From positions 1 to 64,000 of IMG/VR virus record IMGVR_UViG_3300006224_000007: a DNA stretch of 64,000 bases; one strand, given 5' to 3'. Positions 1 through 6,811 of the stretch are shown here, in pieces (within the stretch, counting starts at the first letter, position 1; each line of letters starts with the position of its first letter). The DNA comes from a virus. The notes beneath the pieces were generated by a model. That model ran no database searches. It was not told the DNA's origin and worked only from the letters and a program-made list of their open reading frames with translations. The position numbers were made by a program, and so were the translations under genes.

Positions 1-22
1 TGTATATATATGCATTGTAATG

Positions 23-28
23 TATAAT
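23..28 (+). promoter_or_regulatory. Probable -10 box before the ubiquitin-like gene
   Basis: A perfect TATAAT lies 21 bases before the ATG of the ubiquitin-like gene. Any -35 box would fall at or beyond the left edge of the window, so it cannot be judged. It would give a very short leader carrying the AAAGGA ribosome site. Confidence 0.5.
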
Positions 29-49
29 CTTTTCAAAGGAGAAAAGATA

Positions 50-283
50 ATGGCTGAATTTGTTACTTTCAATCTTGCTGTACAGGGTGAGCCTGTTCGT
101 CCGTGCGAAGTTCCTGCTGGAACAACTGTAGGTGATATGAAGATTATCAAAGGTCTTGACCTTGATTTGGAATTTCGTCTTCATAGTGAACCTATTGATG
201 ACGATTTTGAACTTGATGACTACAGCATTGGCTGTGGTGATTATCTGATTGGCACTAAAGATGCCAAAGGTGCTGCTGTTTAG
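50..283 (+). CDS. Ubiquitin-like beta-grasp modifier (ThiS/MoaD/Ubl type)
   Basis: A 77-residue protein. The ATG at 50 is chosen because it follows AAAGGAGAAA; an upstream in-frame start at 20 lacks a ribosome site. The order of segments fits a beta-grasp fold: a first strand pair (VTFNLAVQGE), a PAGTTVGD turn like that of MoaD/ThiS proteins, and a late acidic-loop/strand segment (DDYSIGCGDYLIG). The protein ends Lys-Gly-Ala-Ala-Val, so there is no exposed Gly-Gly. If the downstream JAMM protease trims the tail, the mature end would be Lys-Gly. The call rests on this pattern plus the next three genes, which look like E2, JAMM and E1. A role in sulfur transfer rather than conjugation is possible. 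A terminator directly downstream suggests it is made in excess of its enzymes. Confidence 0.65.
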   Translation: MAEFVTFNLAVQGEPVRPCEVPAGTTVGDMKIIKGLDLDLEFRLHSEPIDDDFELDDYSIGCGDYLIGTKDAKGAAV

Positions 284-293
284 CATCTAAACT

Positions 294-340
294 GAGGGAG
301 AGATGAGGATTTATTTCCTTGTCTCTCCCTCTTTTCTTGT
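294..340 (+). terminator. Intrinsic terminator between Ubl and E2-like genes
   Basis: A perfect 10-bp stem (GAGGGAGAGA at 294-303 with TCTCTCCCTC at 322-331) is followed by TTTTCTTGTTT. It ends just before the ribosome site of the E2-like gene, so it probably attenuates readthrough and raises the Ubl:enzyme ratio. Confidence 0.85.
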
Positions 341-357
341 TTCTAAGGAGAAAAAAG

Positions 358-2226
358 ATGCAAATATTCTTACCAACCTCTGAAAGAGAAGATTTTCAGT
401 ACTTTCTTCAAGAGAAAACAGAAGTTACTCATTATGTAGCTTTTTACAGAACAAATAATGGAGTCTATTCTCAACTTGCCTGGGATGATGTAACTTTAAC
501 TTATGATAAAGTAAAAGAGTTTTGGGCTGAATATGACACAAGGAATAGAGCTATCTATTCGCTGGAAGATGGATTTGTAATATCTGCTGCTGAAGATGAA
601 AAATTTACACATTTTTTCTATGGTAATCTCACTGGCTCTGGTTTGTCAAGAAAAGAATCAGATTTTACTGTGGATGCTGCTGTTTGTGCGTCTAAACTTG
701 AAATAGATTTTCCACTGGCAGTAGAGTTTAATCCATCTAATTATTACATGATTAGAAATGTTCCTACCATAATTCTTCTTGGTAGAGAAGTATGGAGAAA
801 TCAAGGACAATATGCTCTTGTAAATAGTCCACAAGGCGTGGCGTTTAGAAATTTGGCGAACCTTATATTTATGCCAAACTCTATGGTTACTATGGAGAGT
901 CTCTATTTCATTCAGGAAAATCGAGCTAACTGCATAGTATTACCGTTTTGTGTTATTAGAAAAAATGAATTAGGCTTTGGTAACACTATCTTACTAAACT
1001 CAGTAATGTTTAGTGAAGATACAATGAGTGGAATAAAATCTATCTTTGAATTGCTGAAAGAGGATTTCTTCTGGAAGAAACTTCTTATTCCTCTTGCCTT
1101 TACTGACTTTGAAACTTTAAAAACTGAGCTTGAAAACCAGGAAATTCCACTGGCCTTGCAAGCCAAGGCATTTATTCTTCAATCAAAAAATGGTCTACTG
1201 CTTGACATAAAGACTTTGAATGAAGCAAATGCAATTATTTCTGAAGAAATAAGCGAGCTTATCACAGAAATAACAGATAAAAAACTAACAATAGACCGGG
1301 GAGAGCAGCAGATAGCTGAGAAACAAAAGGAGTTTGAGAGTGCATTAAGTTCTACTAAGCTTGAAGACGAATTTAAGAAAGTAGAAACTCTTCCCTATGT
1401 TACAAAGTTGACTTTTACTTCTGAGGGAATGGCAGTTTATACAGAACCTATTCAAATTGATAATGGACCTTTTCTTGGTGGATATAAGATTGTTTACAAT
1501 CCAGCCACAAGGAAATTGGCAATTTTCAATGAAGTTAATCCAGTAACTAAGGATGGCCTATTAGCGCATCCTCATGTACCGCAGGGTGGTCTACCTTGTT
1601 TTGGTAATTATAGTGATATCTTTTTCAGGTTTGGTACAGGAGAATTTTATGTAGCCATAGAAGAATTGTATAGATTCTTAGGTGCATATAATCCAGAAGA
1701 TACCTGGGGAAGACGTATGTTATATTGGGATGATGAATTTTACTACAAGGATATGAAAGAGCGAGAGCTTCTCCATCTATTAGGAGATGCTCATGATAGA
1801 AGATATCATGAAATAACAGGTGAACATTTGCCTTGCATAACAATTTGTTCTGAATGTGGTGAACCTGCGCGTACTTGTGCTTGTAATATTTGTGAAGTAT
1901 GCCAAAGACCGGAAGATGAATGTGAATGTTGGATTTGCACAAGATGTGGTGGAAATATAGATAATGGGGATTGTTATTGTGATAGATGTGACCAATGCCA
2001 TGAACTAGATGAAAACTGTGAATGTGATAGGTGCGAAGATTGTGAGGGTCTTCTAGACTATAACCATTACGGTTTGAATGGAGCTTGTGAATGTCCTAGA
2101 TGCCCTGATAATTATGACCATAGAATTGATGAAGATGAAGATGAAACTTGTATGGAATGTCGTGAATGGGAATGTCAATATAATCAGAATAATGAGCCTC
2201 ATCAAGAAGAAAGGTTGTTTGAATAA
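358..2226 (+). CDS. E2-like conjugating protein with C-terminal Cys-repeat array
   Basis: A 622-residue protein; the ATG at 358 follows CTAAGGAG. Residues 1 to about 290 match nothing I recognise. A charged, probably coiled-coil segment follows (about 290-340). Residues about 350-470 look like an E2/UBC core: several strands, then HPH at 404-406 and a Cys at 414 with Gly-Gly between. This spacing matches the HPN...G..C signature of ubiquitin E2 enzymes, where the Cys carries the modifier. The C-terminal third holds about 25 cysteines in five C-x2-C-x6-14-C-x-C-x2 repeats, likely binding several zinc ions. It could act like a fused E3 or a substrate-binding module. The gene overlaps the JAMM gene by one base. 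E2 activity is inferred from motif and context, and no E3 family could be assigned. Confidence 0.65.
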   Translation: MQIFLPTSEREDFQYFLQEKTEVTHYVAFYRTNNGVYSQLAWDDVTLTYDKVKEFWAEYDTRNRAIYSLEDGFVISAAEDEKFTHFFYGNLTGSGLSRKESDFTVDAAVCASKLEIDFPLAVEFNPSNYYMIRNVPTIILLGREVWRNQGQYALVNSPQGVAFRNLANLIFMPNSMVTMESLYFIQENRANCIVLPFCVIRKNELGFGNTILLNSVMFSEDTMSGIKSIFELLKEDFFWKKLLIPLAFTDFETLKTELENQEIPLALQAKAFILQSKNGLLLDIKTLNEANAIISEEISELITEITDKKLTIDRGEQQIAEKQKEFESALSSTKLEDEFKKVETLPYVTKLTFTSEGMAVYTEPIQIDNGPFLGGYKIVYNPATRKLAIFNEVNPVTKDGLLAHPHVPQGGLPCFGNYSDIFFRFGTGEFYVAIEELYRFLGAYNPEDTWGRRMLYWDDEFYYKDMKERELLHLLGDAHDRRYHEITGEHLPCITICSECGEPARTCACNICEVCQRPEDECECWICTRCGGNIDNGDCYCDRCDQCHELDENCECDRCEDCEGLLDYNHYGLNGACECPRCPDNYDHRIDEDEDETCMECREWECQYNQNNEPHQEERLFE

Positions 2227-3029
2227 TGGAAACTCCTAAAACAACTTTGTGGATTCCTCCAGAACTTTATGCAGAATTAATGTATTATGCTCATAATGTA
2301 AACACAGAAATCGGTGGTTATGGTTTAATTGAGATTGATAAGGAACACAATGACCTGTTAGTTGGAGAAGTGTTTCTCACTGAACAAGAAGTTCATGGTT
2401 CAAAATGTGACCTTTCTGCTGCTGGTCTAGCAATTTATATGGAAGATTTAATTGCTAGGGGAGAACAAGATAAAATTGAACAGATTACTTTGTGGTGGCA
2501 CTCTCATGTAAATATGTCACCATCACATTCTGGTCAAGATGAAGATACAATGCTTGAATGGCCTAGCAATTATGTGGTATCCCTGGTAATAAATCGCAAG
2601 GGAGATATGAAAGCTCGTCTAATGTCTAAAACTCCAGTAATAGTTGCAGGAGATATAGATGTAGCAGTTGACTGGCTTGATAATGAAAGTGCTGAAGTAT
2701 TAAATCAAACTATAGAAGATAAGGTAAAGGAATATACTCCCCCAAAGCCCGAGATAGTTGTTCAGGGTCAATTGCAACCAACTCCAAGAGGAAATGGTGG
2801 ATACAGCCCGTATGGATGGCCTCAAAATTATTGGGGCGGTTATCAAAGCTGTATGGATAAAAAGCCAGAGAAAAAGGCTCATGAACTAACTGATTCTGAA
2901 TGGAAAAATGAGCAAGAACGGCTTGATGCCGAAATAAATGCCTGGGAAAACAATGATATTGAAGGAATCATCAAGTATGGTGGTCTAGATGAAGCTGAAG
3001 CTAAGGCAATAAGAGAAATGTGGGATTAG
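2226..3029 (+). CDS. JAMM/MPN (JAB) metalloprotease, predicted Ubl processing or deconjugating enzyme
   Basis: A 267-residue protein with a complete JAMM zinc-protease signature: catalytic Glu28 in a TEIGG context, then His92-x-His94-x7-Ser102-x2-Asp105. Enzymes of this family cut isopeptide bonds or trim the C-terminus of ubiquitin-like proteins. The catalytic domain fills about residues 1-165. A Pro/Gly/Tyr-rich linker (about 175-215) and a charged helical tail follow. It sits between the E2-like and E1-like genes, so its likely substrate is the 77-residue modifier at 50-283, whose tail has no ready Gly-Gly. The motif is unambiguous; the substrate is inferred. Confidence 0.88.
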   Translation: METPKTTLWIPPELYAELMYYAHNVNTEIGGYGLIEIDKEHNDLLVGEVFLTEQEVHGSKCDLSAAGLAIYMEDLIARGEQDKIEQITLWWHSHVNMSPSHSGQDEDTMLEWPSNYVVSLVINRKGDMKARLMSKTPVIVAGDIDVAVDWLDNESAEVLNQTIEDKVKEYTPPKPEIVVQGQLQPTPRGNGGYSPYGWPQNYWGGYQSCMDKKPEKKAHELTDSEWKNEQERLDAEINAWENNDIEGIIKYGGLDEAEAKAIREMWD

Positions 3030-3031
3030 TT

Positions 3032-3688
3032 ATGACTGAAGCTTACACTAGAAGTATAGGAATTTTCAACCCCGATAATTCCCGACCAGTAGCTATTCTT
3101 GGTTGTGGTTCTGTTGGTTCTTTCGTAGCCTTGACATTAGCCAAAATGGGAGTACAATCTCTACATCTTTGGGATGGTGACACGGTTGGAGAAGAAAACA
3201 TTGGTTGCCAGAATTTTGGTTGGGAACACTTGGGTATGCCAAAGGTTGAAGCAGTAAAAGAAGTCATAATGGCTAATTCTCCAGTTAAGAGTGAGAATAT
3301 CCATTGTCACAATGAGTTTATCGGACCAGACACTAGGTTGCCAAAGATTATCACTGTTGTAGCAGTTGATAGCATGACAATACGACATTTGATTTGGGAT
3401 AAGCTCAAGAACAAAGTACCATTGATAGTCGATGGGCGCGTAGGTGGGCAGATAGTAAGAGTATTTAATGTACTTCCGACAGAAGAATTCTCAATATACT
3501 ATGAGAAATATCTTGTGCCAGAAGAAAAGGCATTAGAGCTTCCATGTACCGAAAGAAATGTCGCCTATGTTGCCAATATAGTACAAGCTATAATAGGGAG
3601 AGCCATACGAAATTTTATTGTAAATGGAAGAGTGGAGAAAGAAATCGGTATTGATGTTGCTACATTTATTAACTATGTAAAGGAATAA
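3032..3688 (+). CDS. E1/ThiF-like adenylyltransferase (Ubl activation)
   Basis: A 218-residue minimal E1. The nucleotide site is clear: GCGSVG at 24-29, Asp48 and Asp50 after the second strand, Asn56, Gln60 and Lys71, and the AVDS strand with Asp113. Cys172 in PCTERN near the C-terminus is the best candidate for the thioester cysteine. Such proteins adenylate the C-terminus of a ubiquitin-like partner using ATP and Mg. There are no extra domains (no rhodanese or UFD). The ATG at 3032 has GGGA eight bases upstream; a GTG at 3020 is in frame but poorly spaced. It directly follows the JAMM gene, completing a Ubl-E2-JAMM-E1 set. Confidence 0.88.
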   Translation: MTEAYTRSIGIFNPDNSRPVAILGCGSVGSFVALTLAKMGVQSLHLWDGDTVGEENIGCQNFGWEHLGMPKVEAVKEVIMANSPVKSENIHCHNEFIGPDTRLPKIITVVAVDSMTIRHLIWDKLKNKVPLIVDGRVGGQIVRVFNVLPTEEFSIYYEKYLVPEEKALELPCTERNVAYVANIVQAIIGRAIRNFIVNGRVEKEIGIDVATFINYVKE

Positions 3689-3936
3689 TGATGAAAGAAA
3701 ATAAAGCATTCTCTATAACCCCTGCTGAAATTCCTCCGAGAAAAGGAAAATCCAGCAAATATGTTGCTAGTGTAGAACAATTTTTAGCCTCAAATGAAAA
3801 GGCTGGAAAAATAACGCCAGAAGGCATAAAACTCAATGCGGTGTATTCTGGCTTTCATAGAGCAATAAAAAACGGATACTCTGACAAAGTAACCCTTTGT
3901 AGGGTAGATGGAGAGCTTTATATTGAAAAGCTCTAA
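3688..3936 (+). CDS. Small basic protein of unknown function
   Basis: An 82-residue protein starting at tandem ATGs (3688/3691), overlapping the E1 stop. Its C-terminal half (GFHRAIKNGY ... VDGELYIEK) resembles the protein at 15118-15261 (GLDRAIRKCGY ... KRGEVFIKK), so both seem to belong to one small helix-strand family, possibly nucleic-acid binding. It may only be co-transcribed with the Ubl cassette rather than part of it. Confidence 0.65.
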   Translation: MMKENKAFSITPAEIPPRKGKSSKYVASVEQFLASNEKAGKITPEGIKLNAVYSGFHRAIKNGYSDKVTLCRVDGELYIEKL

Positions 3937-3959
3937 TCTTCCTAGAAAGGAAAACTAAC

Positions 3960-4010
3960 ATGGCTTGGTTAGCTAAATTTGTGGAGTATCTTCTTACTAG
4001 GAAGAAATGA
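3960..4010 (+). CDS. Possible 16-residue basic amphipathic peptide
   Basis: A short frame, MAWLAKFVEYLLTRKK, with a GAAAGGA ribosome site and no overlap with the gene before it. The helix would be amphipathic and membrane-active in character. Too short to be sure; it may be a leader peptide for the next gene. Confidence 0.35.
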   Translation: MAWLAKFVEYLLTRKK

Positions 4011-4017
4011 GTTGCCC

Positions 4018-4314
4018 GTGAATCTTAATATGAATTCCTTGTTCGAAGACTATAAGAAACAAACAAGTGAAATAACTTCTGTTGGAGAAGCTCTGATTCT
4101 TCTGGAAGATATATATGAAATTGACCCTGATGAAGTAGCTGATTTATATGTAATATTTCATGAGCTTATAGTTGATAAGTTAAAAAGTTCCTCCCATAGA
4201 TGCAAAAGCAAGGACAAACACATTAATGAAAAGGTTGAGTTAATGCTTGATGCATTTTTCTTTGGTATGTTTGTAGCTGATGAAACTTGTTGGAACTGGC
4301 CTGATAAAAAGTAA
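4018..4314 (+). CDS. Hypothetical acidic helical protein
   Basis: About 98 residues from GTG 4018 (an ATG at 4030 is equally possible). The sequence is helical and acidic, ending DETCWNWPDKK. No family recognised. It lies directly after the short peptide frame and before an inverted-repeat region. Confidence 0.6.
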   Translation: MNLNMNSLFEDYKKQTSEITSVGEALILLEDIYEIDPDEVADLYVIFHELIVDKLKSSSHRCKSKDKHINEKVELMLDAFFFGMFVADETCWNWPDKK

Positions 4315-4342
4315 TCTAATATGGGGGTGAGCCTACCTCCTG

Positions 4343-4567
4343 GTGCCGTTTTTACTAGTTTTCCGGTCAAAAAATAGGCAAATAAAACTAGTAAGACAGT
4401 TTGAATCCCGTGTCTTAGTATGTGGAGAAACAGTTTTTGAACCTGATTTTGCTTGTTACCCACAAGCTAAACCTTCTGCATCTAAATCAGGAAAGAAACT
4501 GCAACTGTTTGACGCTAGGACATATTATCTAAGAATGGAGAAGAGATATGTATCATATCAAGTATGA
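4343..4567 (+). CDS. Doubtful small basic protein overlapping a hairpin
   Basis: A 74-codon frame from GTG with only a distant GGGGGTGAG upstream. Its 5' end contains the 11-bp inverted repeat at 4352-4394. The C-terminal half (EPDFACYPQA...) looks protein-like, but codon and start evidence are weak. It overlaps the next gene by 20 bases. Confidence 0.35.
   Translation: MPFLLVFRSKNRQIKLVRQFESRVLVCGETVFEPDFACYPQAKPSASKSGKKLQLFDARTYYLRMEKRYVSYQV
4352..4394. repeat. Perfect 11-bp inverted repeat
   Basis: TTACTAGTTTT (4352-4362) and AAAACTAGTAA (4384-4394) are exact reverse complements with a 21-base spacer. There is no U-tract on either side, so it is not a normal terminator. It could be an operator or an RNA hairpin controlling the following genes. 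Confidence 0.7.
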
Positions 4568-4754
4568 AACTAATGGGATAGAACGTGACTATGCTGATAG
4601 CTATCCAGATAAACGAAATGCTGTAGATGAAGCAGTTAGAATCTCCTTAGTTCTAAGTGAGTTACTGCCTTTCACTATAACTGTATATAAGGAAATCCCT
4701 TATTGTACTCCTGTGCAAGTATTCAGGATAGTCAACTATGATGAGTTTAACTAA
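4548..4754 (+). CDS. Hypothetical 68-residue protein
   Basis: Starts at an ATG with GGAGAAG upstream. A mixed strand/helix protein (MYHIKYETNG...NYDEFN) of no recognised family. It is the last gene before a roughly 90-base A+T-rich gap holding a possible promoter. Confidence 0.65.
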   Translation: MYHIKYETNGIERDYADSYPDKRNAVDEAVRISLVLSELLPFTITVYKEIPYCTPVQVFRIVNYDEFN

Positions 4755-4846
4755 TAAGTGCAACACTTTCACGAACACTCTATATTATAATACTAATAAG
4801 GGTTATAGAGAGTTAATAATACTATATTGTATACAGGAGACTTCAC
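4755..4846 (+). promoter_or_regulatory. A+T-rich intergenic stretch with possible promoter and small inverted repeat
   Basis: Contains a perfect TATAAT at 4786-4791 with no good -35 box at 16-18 bases. A 7-bp inverted repeat (CTCTATA/TATAGAG) surrounds the -10 region, as an operator might. The AGGAGA before the next ATG is a ribosome site. Confidence 0.35.
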
Positions 4847-5251
4847 ATGGGGAAAGTAAGGGAAGAGGAATTTATCCCTTTCAATATTGGTCCAATTGAT
4901 AAAGTGCCGAAATCTAAGCAGGGTTTCAATGACAAAAAGGTGGAAGATTGGAACTGGCTGGACTTCTGGAATTATTTCGAATCTAAACACAAAGAAGTTC
5001 TTGGCAAAGAACACTGGTATAATTTCCAGCAGAGAAACGCTAAAAAAGGAATTATCGAACAGTCTTATGGCTATTGGGGAAAAGACGTTTTCAAGGCCAT
5101 GATAGACTGGCTGTATGAGAACTATCGACAGTATCCTCAGTGGAACGACATTCATATTGGCCTTGTTTGTGGAGCGCACGGATGGGCTAAGTTAATTGGT
5201 CAGCAAGCCAAGAAACAAATCGAGCTTGACAATCATTGGAAAGGCGAGTAA
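4847..5251 (+). CDS. Hypothetical aromatic-rich protein
   Basis: A 134-residue protein, ATG preceded by CAGGAGA. Rich in Trp, Tyr and Lys (DWNWLDFWNYF; EHWYNFQQRNAKKG), as in some DNA-replication accessory proteins, but no family can be named. It precedes a small Cys-rich protein and a possible loader-like gene on the way to the helicase. Confidence 0.7.
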   Translation: MGKVREEEFIPFNIGPIDKVPKSKQGFNDKKVEDWNWLDFWNYFESKHKEVLGKEHWYNFQQRNAKKGIIEQSYGYWGKDVFKAMIDWLYENYRQYPQWNDIHIGLVCGAHGWAKLIGQQAKKQIELDNHWKGE

Positions 5252-5254
5252 GCT

Positions 5255-5473
5255 ATGAAAATCGGGGAGTATGAATTTCCTGATAATTGCCCTGAGAATT
5301 GTCCAGACAGGCAGTATATGGAACGGTTCGATATGAGCAGTATGTGTTTTAGATGCCCAGTATTAAATTGTGGTGGTCCAGAAGAAACTAGAATGATGAG
5401 GCCAGAATCTTACGATTTGGAAATGGCGAAGAATTGGCATGAATGGTTTAAGGAGAATGGAGTAATTGACTAA
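5255..5473 (+). CDS. Small Cys-rich protein
   Basis: A 72-residue protein with cysteines in CPENC and CFRCPVLNC contexts that could bind one zinc ion. Function unknown. One of many tiny Cys-rich proteins in this genome. Confidence 0.65.
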   Translation: MKIGEYEFPDNCPENCPDRQYMERFDMSSMCFRCPVLNCGGPEETRMMRPESYDLEMAKNWHEWFKENGVID

Positions 5474-6017
5474 AAAAGAACTTTATCATTTATGTTTAGC
5501 CAATGGTGTTCCTCCGCTTATTTATAAGTGGTCCTTTACTGAGTGGGATAATGAATGTATCAAGAAAAAGATTGGGCCAGCTATCTATGATATTGATGAT
5601 TGGATTCAAGCTAGAAACATTCTTTACATTCAGCTTAAAGATACCGCTATTGGTAGTAGGATAGGAGCAACCTTTCTTAAAGCGGCCTTTCTTGCTGGGT
5701 TTATGGGTAGTAGATATACCAATCCTGAAAATATCTCTGGTTATCAAAGAGAAGATTGGTATGAGGAAGGCGATGTTTACACTAATTTAACTAAAGCCGA
5801 TTTTCTAGTTGTAGACAAGGTAACAAACAAACTTGAGCCTTGGCAAGTTAAGATTTGGGATAAGTTTGTAGGAGAAAGACTTCTCAATGATAGAAGTACA
5901 GTATTTGTAGGTCTTGTTAATCATAAAGAAGCCTTTGATAAACGAGCTATAGACCTTCTTAAAGATACTAAGGCTAAAGTTTTAACTGATAATGGAATTT
6001 TAAATGTTGGGGAATGA
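5466..6017 (+). CDS. Possible degenerate helicase-loader-like protein
   Basis: A 183-residue protein with TTG start at 5466, overlapping the previous gene by 8 bases. The stretch ADFLVVDKV ... STVFVGLVNH recalls the Walker B and following strand of DnaC-type AAA+ loaders, but no Walker A is visible. It could be a degenerate loader upstream of the helicase. This is a weak structural guess and otherwise it is unknown. Confidence 0.6.
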   Translation: MTKKELYHLCLANGVPPLIYKWSFTEWDNECIKKKIGPAIYDIDDWIQARNILYIQLKDTAIGSRIGATFLKAAFLAGFMGSRYTNPENISGYQREDWYEEGDVYTNLTKADFLVVDKVTNKLEPWQVKIWDKFVGERLLNDRSTVFVGLVNHKEAFDKRAIDLLKDTKAKVLTDNGILNVGE

Positions 6018-6018
6018 T

Positions 6019-6414
6019 TTGTCAAATAAAATGGCTCCAGTATTAGCTTTCAATTTTGAGCGTGTTGTTTGCCAAAGATTTGAAAAGAGATTGTTCAAAT
6101 ATAACTATGAAATAGACAAACAACACGTTCATTCTATAAATCAGCTTTTCTATAAAGATTTTAGTATCTTCTATGTGACCTTTAAATATCCTGGTGGAAA
6201 GTTAGATAGGCTTGAAGATGAATTAGATGATTTGGGCTGTATGTTTAATGGAACAATGAGAGTTAACGATATAGATTCCTTGCTCTTTTGGTTTAGACAG
6301 CAAAGTGCAGGATGGTACTATGATACTGATAAAAATGTAGTACAAGCATTGTATCCTTTCGGCCAATTATGGCAAGAACACATGGTACAAATCTGGAATA
6401 AGGAAATAAAATGA
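6019..6414 (+). CDS. Hypothetical protein
   Basis: 131 residues from TTG 6019, which follows GGGGAA at good spacing. An in-frame ATG at 6004 overlaps the previous gene and lacks a site. A mixed alpha/beta protein with no recognised motif, between the possible loader and a small membrane protein. Confidence 0.65.
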   Translation: MSNKMAPVLAFNFERVVCQRFEKRLFKYNYEIDKQHVHSINQLFYKDFSIFYVTFKYPGGKLDRLEDELDDLGCMFNGTMRVNDIDSLLFWFRQQSAGWYYDTDKNVVQALYPFGQLWQEHMVQIWNKEIK

Positions 6415-6599
6415 AAGACTCCCTTAGAGGGAAATTGTTAGTAGCATCAAGTATTAGTCTAGGACTTGGTGTTGCGAATGTGCTTACAGCAATACTACTT
6501 TTTAATATGGAGAGTATTTATTTTGGATGGTTAGGAATAGCTAATCTATTTATAGGTACTCTAATTTGGTGGGTAATATATCAAGATGATAAGGAGTAG
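6411..6599 (+). CDS. Small two-helix membrane protein
   Basis: 62 residues with two hydrophobic segments (about 9-30 and 36-56) and a charged tail. No holin family can be assigned and it is far from the lysin. Overlaps the previous stop by 4 bases. Confidence 0.65.
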   Translation: MKDSLRGKLLVASSISLGLGVANVLTAILLFNMESIYFGWLGIANLFIGTLIWWVIYQDDKE

Positions 6600-6601
6600 A
6601 A

Positions 6602-6811
6602 GTGAGAGAGATTTTTGATACAGGAGATAAAGTAAAAGTTCATCCCAATACTCCAGAGGATTGCAAGGAGTGTAAATACCCATGTGAAGGAAAAATTGGG
6701 GAAGTTACATATGTGTATAGTGATGGATATAGCTATGGGGTGAGATTTGGTGATAGGATTGAAGAGGATTGTGATTTTTCTATAGAAGAACTGGAGTTGA
6801 TTAGTGAATGA
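6602..6811 (+). CDS. Small SH3-like barrel protein (expanded family)
   Basis: 69 residues, GTG start. Opens with a TGDKVKV strand, then GKIGEVTYVYSDG and an ELELI end, with CKECKYPC in the first loop. The same plan (GDxVxV ... GxxGxV ... ELELI) recurs at 17518 and in a tandem run at 25911-27019, so it is one of several paralogues. Function unknown; KOW/SH3-type barrels usually bind protein or nucleic acid. Confidence 0.7.
   Translation: MREIFDTGDKVKVHPNTPEDCKECKYPCEGKIGEVTYVYSDGYSYGVRFGDRIEEDCDFSIEELELISE

Noticed and set aside
20-49. Upstream in-frame start for the ubiquitin-like gene
   Set aside because: The added residues sit on the ribosome site of ATG 50 and lack a ribosome site of their own.
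4388-4420. tRNA-like stretch with TTTGAATCCC near a G-rich segment
   Set aside because: The flanking bases do not form a T stem and no acceptor or anticodon arm can be drawn.
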